Source: Acidovorax radicis N35 (GTDB taxonomy: Bacteria > Pseudomonadota > Gammaproteobacteria > Burkholderiales > Burkholderiaceae_C). Taken from it: a DNA stretch of 64,000 bases. How positions within the stretch are numbered: the stretch's first letter is position 1; each line of letters opens with the position of its first letter. Under the pieces are notes generated by a model. The model saw only the letters and a list, made by a program, of their open reading frames with translations. It searched no databases and was not told where the DNA came from. The stretch spans positions 62,001 to 126,000 of the forward strand of contig NZ_AFBG01000018.1 of the NCBI RefSeq assembly GCF_000204195.1, read 5' to 3'. Positions 19,563-27,865 of the stretch are shown piece by piece. A program made the position numbers and the translations under genes.

Positions 19563-21179
19563 ATGGCCATCGCGCATCTCGCATTCCTGACCCCTGGCAA
19601 CTATGCCGAGGACAGCCCACTGCAAGGGCTGGAAGACACGCTGCGGCTGTTCGAGCACGGGGAAGCCCTGGGCTACCAGGGCGCGTGGGTGCGCCAGCGG
19701 CATTTGGAGCGGGCGGTGTCGTCAGCGGCCACGCTGCTGGCCGCCGCCACGCAGCGCACACGGCGCATCGCGTTGGGCACGGCGGTGATCCAGATGGGGT
19801 ATGAGAACCCTTTTCGGTTGGCCGAGGACCTGGCCACGGTGGATGTGCTGTCGCGCGGGCGCCTGCAGGTGGGGCTGAGTGCGGGGGCGCCGCCATACGG
19901 ACCGCTGCTGGGTGGGCGCTTGTTCGATGGCGATGCGCAGGCCATCGATTTTTCTCACGCGCGGGTGGAGCGGCTGCGCAGCAACCTGCGCGGTGATTTT
20001 TTCGGCGACGACGAATTTTTCGTGGAGTCGCCCGCAGGCCGCCAGCGCCCGCGGGTGCAGCCGCATGCGGCAGGGCTGGTGGAGCGCCTGTGGTACGGCG
20101 GCGGGTCGCTGAAGTCTGCGCAGTGGGCGGGCGTGCAGGGCTACCACCTGCTGATCGGCAACCTCAACCGCGGTGAGCAGACCGACGATTTCTTTGCGGC
20201 GCAGCGCAGCCAGCTCGAACTGTTCCACGCGAACTGGTCGGCGCCGTACGCGCCGCGCGTGGCGCTGGGCCGGGTCATCGTGCCGCTCGACAGTGCCGAC
20301 GCCGCCACGCGTGCCCGCTACCGTGCCTGGGCTGCGCTCAGGGTGCCGCGCACTTTGGGACCGCAGGGCGACCGCCGCACGCTGTTCGCGCGCGACCTGG
20401 TGGGCACGTCGGACGAGATTCTGGAGAGCCTGCGCCAGGACCCCATCGTGCCCAGGGTGCAGGCGCTGCGGCTGGAGCTGCCGTACGACTTCAGCGTCGA
20501 AGACTATGCGCAGATCCTAAGCGACACCGCGCGGTACATTGCACCGGAACTCGGCTGGTCACCGGCTGATGCGGGGCCCGGGGCCCGGGGCCCCTGGCGG
20601 TCACTGCCCGGCGCGTGCGGCCGACACTTCGCGGCCCAGCTCGATCACGGCCATCGCGTAGTAGCTCGACCAGTTGTAGCGGGTGATGGCGTAGAAGTTT
20701 TCGGTGCCTGCCACGTAGCTGGCGGCATCACCGCCGTTTTGCAGTTCGATCAAGGCCAGGGGGCCGGTGTGCTGCGCGCCCGCAGCGTCCAGCACCGCGC
20801 CCTTGGCTTGCATGCTGGCCACGCTGAAGGTGGGCAGGATGTCGGGGGCCATCAGGTCATCGAGCTGCAGGCGTGCGGTGTCGAACTGCACGCCGAAGTG
20901 CGTGGGCATGCCCGGCGTCCAGCCGTGGCCGCGAAAGTAGTTGGCCACCGAGCCGATGGCGTCGGCCGGGCTCTTGAACAGATCCACGCGGCCGTCGCCA
21001 TCGAAGTCGATGGCATAGCGCACCCAACTGGACGGCATGAACTGCCCCAGGCCCATGGCACCGGCGTAGCTGCCGCGGGGCTCGAACGGGTCGGTGTTGC
21101 TGCGGTTGGTGAGGCTCAGGAACTGCTCCAGCTCGCGGCGGAAAAATTCGGTGCGCTCTTTGGCGCGCGGATGGGCTGA
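19563..21179 (+). CDS. LLM-class flavin-dependent monooxygenase whose reading frame runs on past the normal end
   Basis: Residues 1 to about 337 are a complete luciferase-like monooxygenase: HLAFLTPGNYAEDSPLQGLEDTLRLFEHGEALGYQGAWVRQRH, RRIALGTAVIQMGYENPFRLAEDLATVDVLSRGRLQVGLSAG, and the natural-looking end VEDYAQILSDTARYIAPELGWSPA. The family stops there, but here no in-frame stop is met until 21177; the last 200 codons are antisense to mltB and look like shadow sequence. Directly after the domain lie three tandem GGGGCCC heptamers (20573-20593), and a TGA at 20567-20569 is out of frame by one base. The functional product is probably about 337-345 residues plus a tail of uncertain length. It belongs to the S-alkylcysteine-type operon. 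Confidence 0.7.
   Translation: MAIAHLAFLTPGNYAEDSPLQGLEDTLRLFEHGEALGYQGAWVRQRHLERAVSSAATLLAAATQRTRRIALGTAVIQMGYENPFRLAEDLATVDVLSRGRLQVGLSAGAPPYGPLLGGRLFDGDAQAIDFSHARVERLRSNLRGDFFGDDEFFVESPAGRQRPRVQPHAAGLVERLWYGGGSLKSAQWAGVQGYHLLIGNLNRGEQTDDFFAAQRSQLELFHANWSAPYAPRVALGRVIVPLDSADAATRARYRAWAALRVPRTLGPQGDRRTLFARDLVGTSDEILESLRQDPIVPRVQALRLELPYDFSVEDYAQILSDTARYIAPELGWSPADAGPGARGPWRSLPGACGRHFAAQLDHGHRVVARPVVAGDGVEVFGACHVAGGITAVLQFDQGQGAGVLRARSVQHRALGLHAGHAEGGQDVGGHQVIELQACGVELHAEVRGHARRPAVAAKVVGHRADGVGRALEQIHAAVAIEVDGIAHPTGRHELPQAHGTGVAAAGLERVGVAAVGEAQELLQLAAEKFGALFGARMG
20573..20593. repeat. Three tandem GGGGCCC heptamers at the end of the monooxygenase gene
   Basis: GGGGCCC occurs three times head to tail, then one more C. 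Seven is not a multiple of three, so gain or loss of one unit shifts the downstream frame. With two units the monooxygenase frame would meet a TAG about 65 bases later, inside the mltB end; with three it stays open for 200 codons. It lies between the end of the conserved domain and the end of mltB (20601) on the other strand. Confidence 0.8.
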
Positions 21180-21680
21180 CGGGAAATCAAACGCCAGCGT
21201 GGCCAGCGCGTCCATCACACGGAAGGTGCCCATCTGCTGCCCGTAGATGGTCTCTACGCCGATGATGCCGACGATGATCTCGGCGGGCACGCCGTACTCG
21301 CGCTCAGCCCGCTCCAGCGTCGCCTGGTTCTCCTGCCAGAACCGCTGGCCGGCGCGGATGCGGATGGGGTCGATGAAGCGGCTGCGGTACACCCGCCAGT
21401 TCTTGGCTGTGCCTTTGGGCGGCGGCAGCATGAGCTGTGGGACCTGTGGCAGGAAGTGCGCCTGTCCAATGGCCTGGCGCACCCACTCGCGGTCCAGGTC
21501 GCGGCGTGCGGCCAGATCGTCGGCAAACTGCAGCGCCTCGGTGCGCGATGCGTAGAGCACCGCTGGCTTTTGCTTTGTGGTGGCGGTTTTAGAGGGTTTT
21601 TGGGGGCTTGCGCTTACTGGTATTGCGAAAAATGCTATTAAAAATATAGCAACCGTGGTCCATGGAGCTGTCTTCGTCAT
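20601..21680 (-). CDS. mltB: Lytic murein transglycosylase B
   Basis: A 359-residue cell-wall enzyme that cleaves between MurNAc and GlcNAc to form 1,6-anhydro-MurNAc ends in the periplasm. The SLT-type domain has catalytic Glu143 in GIIGVETIYGQQMG, the FDFPSAHPRAKERTEFFRRELEQFL segment, GSYAGAMGLGQFMPSSW and the EF-hand-like DFDGDGRVDLFKSPADAIGSVANYF. The N-terminus is a signal peptide (TVAIFLIAFFAIPVSA) without a lipobox Cys, so it is probably a soluble form. The hydrophobic core of that peptide, residues 10-24, is encoded by a copy of dispersed repeat family A. It may form a unit with the transglutaminase-like gene 133 bp upstream. Confidence 0.95.
   Translation of the reverse strand: MTKTAPWTTVAIFLIAFFAIPVSASPQKPSKTATTKQKPAVLYASRTEALQFADDLAARRDLDREWVRQAIGQAHFLPQVPQLMLPPPKGTAKNWRVYRSRFIDPIRIRAGQRFWQENQATLERAEREYGVPAEIIVGIIGVETIYGQQMGTFRVMDALATLAFDFPSAHPRAKERTEFFRRELEQFLSLTNRSNTDPFEPRGSYAGAMGLGQFMPSSWVRYAIDFDGDGRVDLFKSPADAIGSVANYFRGHGWTPGMPTHFGVQFDTARLQLDDLMAPDILPTFSVASMQAKGAVLDAAGAQHTGPLALIELQNGGDAASYVAGTENFYAITRYNWSSYYAMAVIELGREVSAARAGQ
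21609..21651 (+). repeat. Dispersed repeat family A copy lying inside the mltB signal-peptide codons
   Basis: The 43 bases align end to end, without gaps, with the plus-strand copy at 51459-51501: GCGCTT, nine bases, GCG, six bases, GCTAT, seven bases, ATAGCA. The copy is entirely within mltB codons 10-24, read on the other strand. All other copies here are between genes. Confidence 0.7.
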
Positions 21681-21713
21681 TTCGGGTGTTCGTTACTTTG
21701 TTGTGTCCCTGCG

Positions 21714-21811
21714 CCTCGAAACCGGCGCGACCCAGGCCAGGGCCGCCGCGCAAGGGCAGCCCCGTCGCGCCAGCGGCGTCCCCCTTCCCGGCGAAGCCGC
21801 TCAGGGGGATG
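21714..21811 (-). repeat. Dispersed intergenic repeat, family B variant
   Basis: The plus-strand sequence has GCGAAACC-like CTCGAAACCGGCGCG, GGCCAGGGCCGCCGCGCAAG and ends GCCGCTCAGGGGG. Parts of it recur at 40400-40482 (GCGAAACCGGCGC, GGCCAGGGCCGCCGAGCAAG) and its end matches the GCGGCTCAGGGGG end of the copy at 5784-5872. It fills the gap between mltB and the transglutaminase gene. Confidence 0.55.
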
Positions 21812-21813
21812 AT

Positions 21814-23841
21814 TCATCTCTTTGGCCAGGGCAAGGTGCGGAACTCGCGCCGCAGGGCACCCAGTTCAGAGTCGGGGTGGGGGGCGTAGCGCAGTCGCTC
21901 CAGCCGCAGCAGCCAGTCTGCTACTTCAGCGGCCGGCGCCCCGAATTGTGCACGCACCTGTTCTGCCATTGCGCGCGGGGGCAGGGTTTCTGGCAGTAGC
22001 AGGCCGGCGCGCGCCAGGCGTTGGCGCGTGCGGGCCAGCAGTCGCAGCCAGGGGTCGTGCTGGCTGCGTTCCCACAGGCTCCAGCCCATGCCGCCCAGTG
22101 CAGCCGCGATGACCAGGGTGCCCAGCACGGTAGTGAGGTCCTGCCAGCTGGGAGATTCAAACCCCAGCGCTTTGAGCAGGTCCATCTGGCGGCTCTGGGT
22201 GTAATTGAGCACCCACTGGTTCCAGCCATTGTTGACGGCTTCCCACACGGCCCGCAGGTTCTGCACCATGCCGGGGCTGAGGGTGCCCAGGGCGCTGGCG
22301 AACGCGCCTTGGGGTGCACGCAGGCGCTGGAACTGGCCCACGCGCCCCGGCGAGACGGCGCCTGTAGGGTCCACGCGCACCCAGCCGCGCTCTTCCATCC
22401 AGACTTCGGCCCAGGCATGGGCATCGGCATTGCGCACGGTCCAATAGCCATCCACCGGGTTGCGCTCACCCCCCTGGTAGCCCGTGACGATGCGTGCGGG
22501 CACATCCATGGCGCGCATCAGCACCACGAAGGCCGAGGCAATGTGCTCGCAGAAGCCCTCCTTGCGGTCAAACCAGAATTCGTCGGCGGTGTGTTCGCCA
22601 AAAACGCCTGGATCCAGGGAGTAGTTGTAGCCGCCCGTGCGCAGGCGCTCCAGCACCGCATTGACGAGCGTGCCGGTGCTGGCATTGGCCAGCGCGGGGT
22701 CGGCACGCATCTGCGCGGCCAGCGCCAGGGTGCGGGGGTTGAAGCCGGGCGGCAGCTCGGTGTACACCCGCAACTGGCGAACGGATTGCTGGGGGCCATG
22801 GCGGTACTCGGGGTAGCTCACGGCCTGGTAGCGCAGCGCCTCGGTAATGGGGCGTGTGGTCATCCACTGCAGGTCCTGGGTCATGTAGGCCTGCATTTGA
22901 TTGGGCAGCTGTGGCGCCTCGGGCGTCGCCTCCAACACCATCAGCCAGGGTTGCCGCTGGGGTTCAAGCGTCACTTCGTAGCGCACCGCGGGGCCGCTGA
23001 CCTGCAGGTTGGCCGGCAGGGCCGCGCGTGCGGCCCAGGCGCTGTCTTCGCGGAAGGGCTCGGCCTGCCATTGCCGGCCATCGAACGCCGTCATGACGGG
23101 GCCGCGAAAGTACAGCATTGATTGCTCCGGCACGTCGGTAGCCGCGCCCTCGAAGCGCAGGCGGATCGCAACGCGTTCGTCGAGCGCGATCTCGGCCATC
23201 TCGCCGATCTTCATGGTGCCCGACAGGCCGCTGCGCCCGGTGAGGTTCTCACTGGGCATGCCCCACAGCGGCGACATGCGCGGAAACAGCATGAACAGCG
23301 CCACCATGATGGGCGCCCCCAGCAGCGCCATGGCGCCCGCCATGCGGAAGGTCTGCGCCAGGGGCGGGCGCCCCACTGGCATGTGGGCATTGACCAGCGC
23401 CATGAGCAGGCCCAGCAGCGCCACCAGCATGGCGGCGGCGGTCAGCAGCGACTGCGAGAAGAAGAAATTGCTGAGCATCGTGAAGAAGCCCAGGAAGAAC
23501 ACCACCATCGCGTCGCGGCGCGCGCGCAGCTCCAGCATCTTGAGCGCGAGCAGCATGACGATGAGGGTAACGCCCGCATCCCGCCCGAGGATGGTGCGGT
23601 GCGTGAACAGCGTGCCCGCTACCGCCACTATCAGCAGGGCGGCCACGGTCCAGCGACTGGGCAGCGGGCGCCCCACCCAGGCCAGCCAGCCGCGCCACAG
23701 CAGCAGGCCGCTGGCCAGCAGGCTGGTCCACACTGGCAGGTTGGACACCTGCGGCGCGATGACCCACACGATCACGAACAGCAGAAAGAGCGTGTCGCGG
23801 GCGTCGCGCGGCAGGGAAACAAGGGTCTGGCGCAGGTTCAT
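21814..23841 (-). CDS. TgpA-type membrane transglutaminase-like protein (DUF3488)
   Basis: A 675-residue inner-membrane protein. The first 200 residues hold about six membrane segments (LPVWTSLLASGLLLWRGWLAW and others), followed by a periplasmic part with a transglutaminase core: Cys in EGFCEHIASAFVVLMRAMDVPARIVTGYQ, His in NADAHAWAEVWM and Asp in VRVDPTGAVSPGR make the catalytic triad. A further membrane segment (LGTLVIAAALGGMGWSLW) and a cytoplasmic tail end the protein. It is the third gene of a MoxR-DUF58-TgpA set, a widespread arrangement of unclear substrate; Pseudomonas TgpA is essential there. Confidence 0.92.
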   Translation of the reverse strand: MNLRQTLVSLPRDARDTLFLLFVIVWVIAPQVSNLPVWTSLLASGLLLWRGWLAWVGRPLPSRWTVAALLIVAVAGTLFTHRTILGRDAGVTLIVMLLALKMLELRARRDAMVVFFLGFFTMLSNFFFSQSLLTAAAMLVALLGLLMALVNAHMPVGRPPLAQTFRMAGAMALLGAPIMVALFMLFPRMSPLWGMPSENLTGRSGLSGTMKIGEMAEIALDERVAIRLRFEGAATDVPEQSMLYFRGPVMTAFDGRQWQAEPFREDSAWAARAALPANLQVSGPAVRYEVTLEPQRQPWLMVLEATPEAPQLPNQMQAYMTQDLQWMTTRPITEALRYQAVSYPEYRHGPQQSVRQLRVYTELPPGFNPRTLALAAQMRADPALANASTGTLVNAVLERLRTGGYNYSLDPGVFGEHTADEFWFDRKEGFCEHIASAFVVLMRAMDVPARIVTGYQGGERNPVDGYWTVRNADAHAWAEVWMEERGWVRVDPTGAVSPGRVGQFQRLRAPQGAFASALGTLSPGMVQNLRAVWEAVNNGWNQWVLNYTQSRQMDLLKALGFESPSWQDLTTVLGTLVIAAALGGMGWSLWERSQHDPWLRLLARTRQRLARAGLLLPETLPPRAMAEQVRAQFGAPAAEVADWLLRLERLRYAPHPDSELGALRREFRTLPWPKR

Positions 23842-23877
23842 GGCAAAGGTTCACGCCCGGCTGGTGGGGATTGGTGT

Positions 23878-23935
23878 GCTATTGAAAATATAGCTATTGA
23901 CGCATTGCTGGTAAGCGCTAAGTGCCAATTTGATG
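23878..23935 (-). repeat. Dispersed intergenic repeat, family A (copy, minus orientation)
   Basis: Read on the minus strand: ATCAAATTGGCACTTAGCGC, variable centre, then TAGCTATATTTTCAATAGC. It agrees with the consensus lead CAAATTGGCCTCTAGCGCTT and the AGCTAT...ATAGCA tail, but the second AAGCGC arm is degraded. It fills the gap between the TgpA and DUF58 genes. Confidence 0.65.
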
Positions 23936-23953
23936 CGAATTTTGACGAGAGAA

Positions 23954-24997
23954 TCAGCACAGTGCCAGCGCTTCCAGGCAATTTCTTCGGTGTGCGGCCC
24001 CCGTGTGCGGGGCGATCTCCACACCCGGCAGGCGCAGGCCATAGTCCAGCCCCAGCCGGTCGGCCTGCAGCACCCAGGCGGTCAGGCGCGAGATGCGGGC
24101 TTCATGGTCGGGCAGCGCCGCGCGGGCGAGGTCCAGCCACAGCTCGTGCCGCTGGGCCTGCTGGGCGTCGCGGCTCACCAGGTCGTCCGTGCCGGTGCCC
24201 AGCGATTTGGCGGCCTTCTTCCAGACCACCAGCTTGAGCGGATCACCCCGGCGGTAGGCGCGCACGCCGTCGAATTCGCCAATGCCCTGGGATTGCGCGT
24301 TGCCCGTGCCGCCCGCGCGGGGTTCGCCAGGGGGCAGGGGCGGTGCGGGGGTCTCGGGCGCAGGGTAGACCAGCACCTGGGCGGCGGGGCGCCAGTAGGT
24401 CCAGACGCGGAAGGTGCCGAGCGGAAAGCGCGTCTCGGCGGTCAATGTGGGCACACGGTGCAGGCCCCGGCGCGGCGGCCTGAAGGCCACCTGCACGCTG
24501 GACTGCCCCTGCGCAGGCACGTCGGTCCAGGCCCAGTGGTGCGCCTCTTTGCCCGTGCCGTGCACCGACAGCGCAATGCCGTAGCGCGGGGTCTTGCGTT
24601 CGCTGGACAGCTGGATGTCAAACGCCGTGCTGGTGCCCATGAAGTGCGGCTCGGGGGCCTTCAGGTGCAGCGTGAGGCCACGCAGGTTGGCGTGGCAGAT
24701 GTGCATGCCCACCACGGCGCTGCCCGCCAGCAAAAAGGTGAGCAGGTAGCCCAGGTTGAGCTGGTAATTGATGGACGCAACCAGCAGCACGATCAGCGTC
24801 AATGCCAGCATCCAGCCCGAGCCCGTGGGCAGGATGTAGACATTGCGCTGGGTGAGCGCGAGCGTGTCGCTCAGCGGCAACCGCGCCTGCCACCAGCGCT
24901 GGAAGCGGCGGCGCAGTGGCGCAAAGGGATTCAGCCGGGCAGCCAGGCTGCGCCAGCGGGCAGTGGGTGACAGGGAGAGCGGGGCAGCGGATTCCAT
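23954..24997 (-). CDS. DUF58 domain-containing membrane-anchored protein
   Basis: A 347-residue protein with two membrane segments near residues 58-105 (GWMLALTLIVLLVASINYQL, LGYLLTFLLAGSAVVGMHIC) and a C-terminal part with the DUF58 core GIGEFDGVRAYRRGDPLKLVVWKKAAKS, the E-F-x-x-L/V-R-x-Y-x-x-G-D-x-x-R/K-x-I/V-x-W signature. It starts three bases after the MoxR gene stop and precedes the TgpA gene. DUF58 proteins act with MoxR ATPases, often as adaptors with a VWA-like fold, in envelope-related processes. The ending is shorter than in VWA-complete relatives. Confidence 0.9.
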   Translation of the reverse strand: MESAAPLSLSPTARWRSLAARLNPFAPLRRRFQRWWQARLPLSDTLALTQRNVYILPTGSGWMLALTLIVLLVASINYQLNLGYLLTFLLAGSAVVGMHICHANLRGLTLHLKAPEPHFMGTSTAFDIQLSSERKTPRYGIALSVHGTGKEAHHWAWTDVPAQGQSSVQVAFRPPRRGLHRVPTLTAETRFPLGTFRVWTYWRPAAQVLVYPAPETPAPPLPPGEPRAGGTGNAQSQGIGEFDGVRAYRRGDPLKLVVWKKAAKSLGTGTDDLVSRDAQQAQRHELWLDLARAALPDHEARISRLTAWVLQADRLGLDYGLRLPGVEIAPHTGAAHRRNCLEALALC

Positions 24998-25000
24998 GGA

Positions 25001-25921
25001 TCAGGGCAAGGGCACCGCTTCGACCATCGCTCGGACTTGCTCCACCGCGCCGCGCCCGGCGTCGCCCACGGGCACCAGGCGGTGGGCGATGGTCTGGGGC
25101 AGCACGGCCTGCACGTCGTCGGGGGCCACATAGTCGCGCCCGCTGATGAGGGCCTGCGCCTTGGCCGCACGCACCAGCGCAATGCCCGCGCGGGGCGACA
25201 GGCCCTGCAAAAACCACCGGCCCGAGCGCGTGGCGGCAATCAGGTCCTGCACATAGTTGAGCAGCGGGTCGGCCGTGTGGATGGCCTGCACCTGGCGCTG
25301 CAACTCGGCCAGCTCCTCGTCGGACAACAAGGGCAGCATGGTGTCCACCATGTCCCGCCGGTCGGCGCCCGCCAGCAGCACGCGTTCGGCCGCGCGGTCG
25401 GGGTAGCCGATGGAGATGCGCATCAAAAAACGGTCCAGCTGCGATTCGGGCAGCGCAAAGGTGCCCAGCTGGTCGTGGGGGTTCTGGGTGGCAATCACGA
25501 AGAACGGGTGGGGCAGGGCGCGTGTTTCGCCTTCCACCGATACCTGTTTTTCTTCCATGGCTTCCAGCAGCGCACTCTGCGTCTTGGGGCTGGCGCGGTT
25601 GATTTCATCGGCCAGCAACACCTGGGCGAACACCGGGCCGGGGTGGAACACGAAGGCCTCCTTGCCGCGTTCGTACACCGATACGCCGGTCAGGTCGCTG
25701 GGCATCAGGTCGGCGGTGAACTGCACGCGCGAGAACTGCAGGCCAAACGTGCGCGAAAGGGCGTGGGCCAGGGTGGTCTTGCCCACCCCCGGCACGTCTT
25801 CGATCAGCAGGTGCCCACCCGCCAGCAGGCAGGCCACGCAGTCCTGGACCTGGGCCTGTTTGCCCACGATCACCGTGTTAAGCTGATCCAGAAGTGATTT
25901 GATTTTGTGCTGTGCGTTCAT
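25001..25921 (-). CDS. MoxR-family AAA+ ATPase
   Basis: A 306-residue chaperone-type ATPase: Walker A DVPGVGKTTL around residues 42-51, the FTADLMPSDLTGVSVYE MoxR hallmark, Walker B LLADEINRASPKTQSALLEAMEE, sensor 1 FVIATQNPHDQLGTFALPESQLDRF, and sensor 2 GLSPRAGIALVRAAKA. It is the first gene of a three-gene operon with DUF58 and TgpA proteins and diverges from the deacetylase gene across a 53-bp promoter region. It presumably remodels or activates a client in the envelope with its DUF58 partner. Confidence 0.95.
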   Translation of the reverse strand: MNAQHKIKSLLDQLNTVIVGKQAQVQDCVACLLAGGHLLIEDVPGVGKTTLAHALSRTFGLQFSRVQFTADLMPSDLTGVSVYERGKEAFVFHPGPVFAQVLLADEINRASPKTQSALLEAMEEKQVSVEGETRALPHPFFVIATQNPHDQLGTFALPESQLDRFLMRISIGYPDRAAERVLLAGADRRDMVDTMLPLLSDEELAELQRQVQAIHTADPLLNYVQDLIAATRSGRWFLQGLSPRAGIALVRAAKAQALISGRDYVAPDDVQAVLPQTIAHRLVPVGDAGRGAVEQVRAMVEAVPLP

Positions 25922-25974
25922 GGCACGACGTTATCCGAAAAACCGAGAAAAATGCGACACGCGGGGACAAGACT

Positions 25975-26928
25975 GTGAGCAAGACGGGCTATTTCACCCA
26001 TCGGGATTGTTGGAAGCACGAGATGGGCCCGGGTCACCCCGAATGCCCCGAACGGCTGGATGCGATTGAAGACCGCTTGCTGATCACCGGAGTGGGCGAT
26101 GCCTTGGAGCGCTATGACGCCCCCGAGGCCTCGCTGGCGGATATTGAATTGGCCCACGGCCGCATGCACATCGCGGCACTGCGCGGCATGTCCGACCGGC
26201 TCAATGAAGAGCTGATGGCCGGTGGCCCCAACTACGCGCAGATCGACACCGACACCTCCATCAATGCCCACACCTGGAAGGCGTCGCTGCGCGCCGCCGG
26301 GGCAGCGCTGGCCGCCACCGACGCGGTGATGGCGGGCGAGGTGGAAAACGCGTTCTGCTCGGTGCGCCCCCCCGGCCACCATGCCTGCCGCGACAAGGCC
26401 ATGGGGTTCTGCTTCTTCAACAACGTCGCCGTGGCGGCCAAGTACGCGCTGCAGCGCTACAACCTGCAGCGCGTGGCGGTGGTGGATTTTGATGTGCACC
26501 ACGGCAATGGCACCGAGGACATCCTGGCGGGCGACCCCCGGGCGCTGATGGTCAGCATCTTCCAGCACCCGTTCTACCCCTACAGCGGCGACCACGATCC
26601 CGCGCCCAACATGGTCAATGTGCCCGTGCCTGCCTACACACGGGGCATGGACATCCGCGAAATCATCGAGATGATGTGGATGCCCCGGCTGGAGGCCTTC
26701 AAGCCCGAGATGATTTTTGTGAGTGCGGGCTTTGACGGCCACCGCGAGGACGACATGGGCCAGCTGGGCCTGACCGAGCAGGACTATGCCTGGATCACCC
26801 AGCGCGTGAAGGATGTGGCGCGCCGCTATTCCCAAGGCCGCATCGTGTCGTGCCTGGAGGGCGGCTATGTGATGGGACCGCTGGCACGCAGTGTGGAGGC
26901 GCATTTGCGGGTCCTGGCTGATCTTTGA
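25975..26928 (+). CDS. Histone-deacetylase-family amidohydrolase (acetylpolyamine amidohydrolase-like)
   Basis: A 317-residue zinc hydrolase of the class II HDAC type. Active-site elements: MGPGHPECPERL at 18-28, catalytic His135-His136 in RPPGHHA, GFCFFNNVAVAA, zinc ligands Asp173 and His175 in VDFDVHHGNGT and a third Asp in VSAGFDGHREDD, then LEGGY near the end. Bacterial members deacetylate acetylpolyamines or other small amides. The GTG at 25975 is preferred because MSKTGYFTHRDC matches the family start; an ATG at 25912 would overlap the divergent MoxR gene. A family B repeat separates it from the next gene. Confidence 0.9.
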   Translation: MSKTGYFTHRDCWKHEMGPGHPECPERLDAIEDRLLITGVGDALERYDAPEASLADIELAHGRMHIAALRGMSDRLNEELMAGGPNYAQIDTDTSINAHTWKASLRAAGAALAATDAVMAGEVENAFCSVRPPGHHACRDKAMGFCFFNNVAVAAKYALQRYNLQRVAVVDFDVHHGNGTEDILAGDPRALMVSIFQHPFYPYSGDHDPAPNMVNVPVPAYTRGMDIREIIEMMWMPRLEAFKPEMIFVSAGFDGHREDDMGQLGLTEQDYAWITQRVKDVARRYSQGRIVSCLEGGYVMGPLARSVEAHLRVLADL

Positions 26929-26930
26929 CT

Positions 26931-27010
26931 CCCCCTGAGCCGCCTGCGGCGTCTTCCCCCTGAAGGGGACGCCACCCGTGGCCTAGCGGAGCCAGCTCCA
27001 CGGTGGCACT
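26931..27010 (+). repeat. Dispersed intergenic repeat, family B
   Basis: Begins CCCCCTGAGCCGCCTGCGG, has GGGGACGCCACCCGTGGCCT in the middle and ends GCTCCACGGTGGCACTG. It is nearly identical to the reverse complement of 5784-5872 except for a shorter pyrimidine/purine central stem. It lies between two co-directional genes. Confidence 0.65.
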
Positions 27011-27068
27011 GGCCTCATGCGCGCCTGTTTCAAACGCCCCTCGCATTGCTGTGCACAGGAGAAACAAC

Positions 27069-27860
27069 ATGACGATTCCAAATTCTGACGAGCTGCTGCT
27101 GATCACCCGTGATACGCGCGGTGTGGTCACCCTCACTTTGAACGACCCTGCACGCTTCAATGCGTTGGGCTCTGAAATGCTGACAGCCTTGCAACAGGCG
27201 CTGGACGACACGGGCCGCGACGAATCTGTGCGCGTGGTGGTGCTGGCCGCAGCGGGCAAGGCCTTCTGTGCGGGGCACAACCTCAAGGACATGGCGGCGA
27301 ACCCGGAGCTGGCGTACTACCAAAAGCTGTTTGCGCAATGCAGCCGCATGATGCTGACCATCCACAAGTTGCCCGTGCCCGTGATCGCGCGCGTGCAAGG
27401 CATGGCGACGGCGGCGGGCTGCCAGCTGGTGGCGCAGTGCGACCTGGCCGTGGCGGTCGACAGCGCGAGTTTTGCCACCAGTGGCATCCACTACGGCCTG
27501 TTCTGCGCAACGCCGAGCGTGCCGCTCGTGCGCAATGTGCCCGCCAAGCGGGCGATGGAAATGTTGCTCACCGGCGATTTCATCGATGCGCCCACCGCGC
27601 TGGCGCAGGGCCTGGTGAACCGTGTGGTGCCCGCCGACGCGCTGGATGCCGAGGTCGAAAAGCTGGTGGAGTCCATCCTGCAAAAGCCCCGTGTGGCCGT
27701 GGCCATGGGCAAGGCGCTGGTGTACCAGCAGCGTGAGCTGGGCATGGACGCGGCCTACCAGTTGGCAGGCCAGGCCATGGCCACCAACATGATGGACGAC
27801 GCCGCGCAGGAGGGCGCGCGTGCCTTCGCCGAAAAGCGCCAGCCCACCTGGAAGCGCTGA
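27069..27860 (+). CDS. Crotonase-fold protein, ECHDC3-like enoyl-CoA hydratase family
   Basis: A 263-residue member of the enoyl-CoA hydratase/isomerase superfamily. It has LNDPARFNALGSEM, the CoA-binding AAGKAFCAGHNLKDM oxyanion segment and QGMATAAGCQLVAQCDLAVAVDSASFATSGIHYGLFCATPSVPL. The two glutamates of true hydratases are absent: the first position is Gln (GCQLVA) and the second falls at Gly/Ile (TSGIHYG). Exactly these features, including GLFCATP, mark the ECHDC3 branch, whose reaction is not settled. The ATG at 27069 has an AGGAGA site; an earlier in-frame codon at 27003 lies in the repeat. Five bases separate it from the channel gene. Confidence 0.88.
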   Translation: MTIPNSDELLLITRDTRGVVTLTLNDPARFNALGSEMLTALQQALDDTGRDESVRVVVLAAAGKAFCAGHNLKDMAANPELAYYQKLFAQCSRMMLTIHKLPVPVIARVQGMATAAGCQLVAQCDLAVAVDSASFATSGIHYGLFCATPSVPLVRNVPAKRAMEMLLTGDFIDAPTALAQGLVNRVVPADALDAEVEKLVESILQKPRVAVAMGKALVYQQRELGMDAAYQLAGQAMATNMMDDAAQEGARAFAEKRQPTWKR

Positions 27861-27865
27861 GAGCC

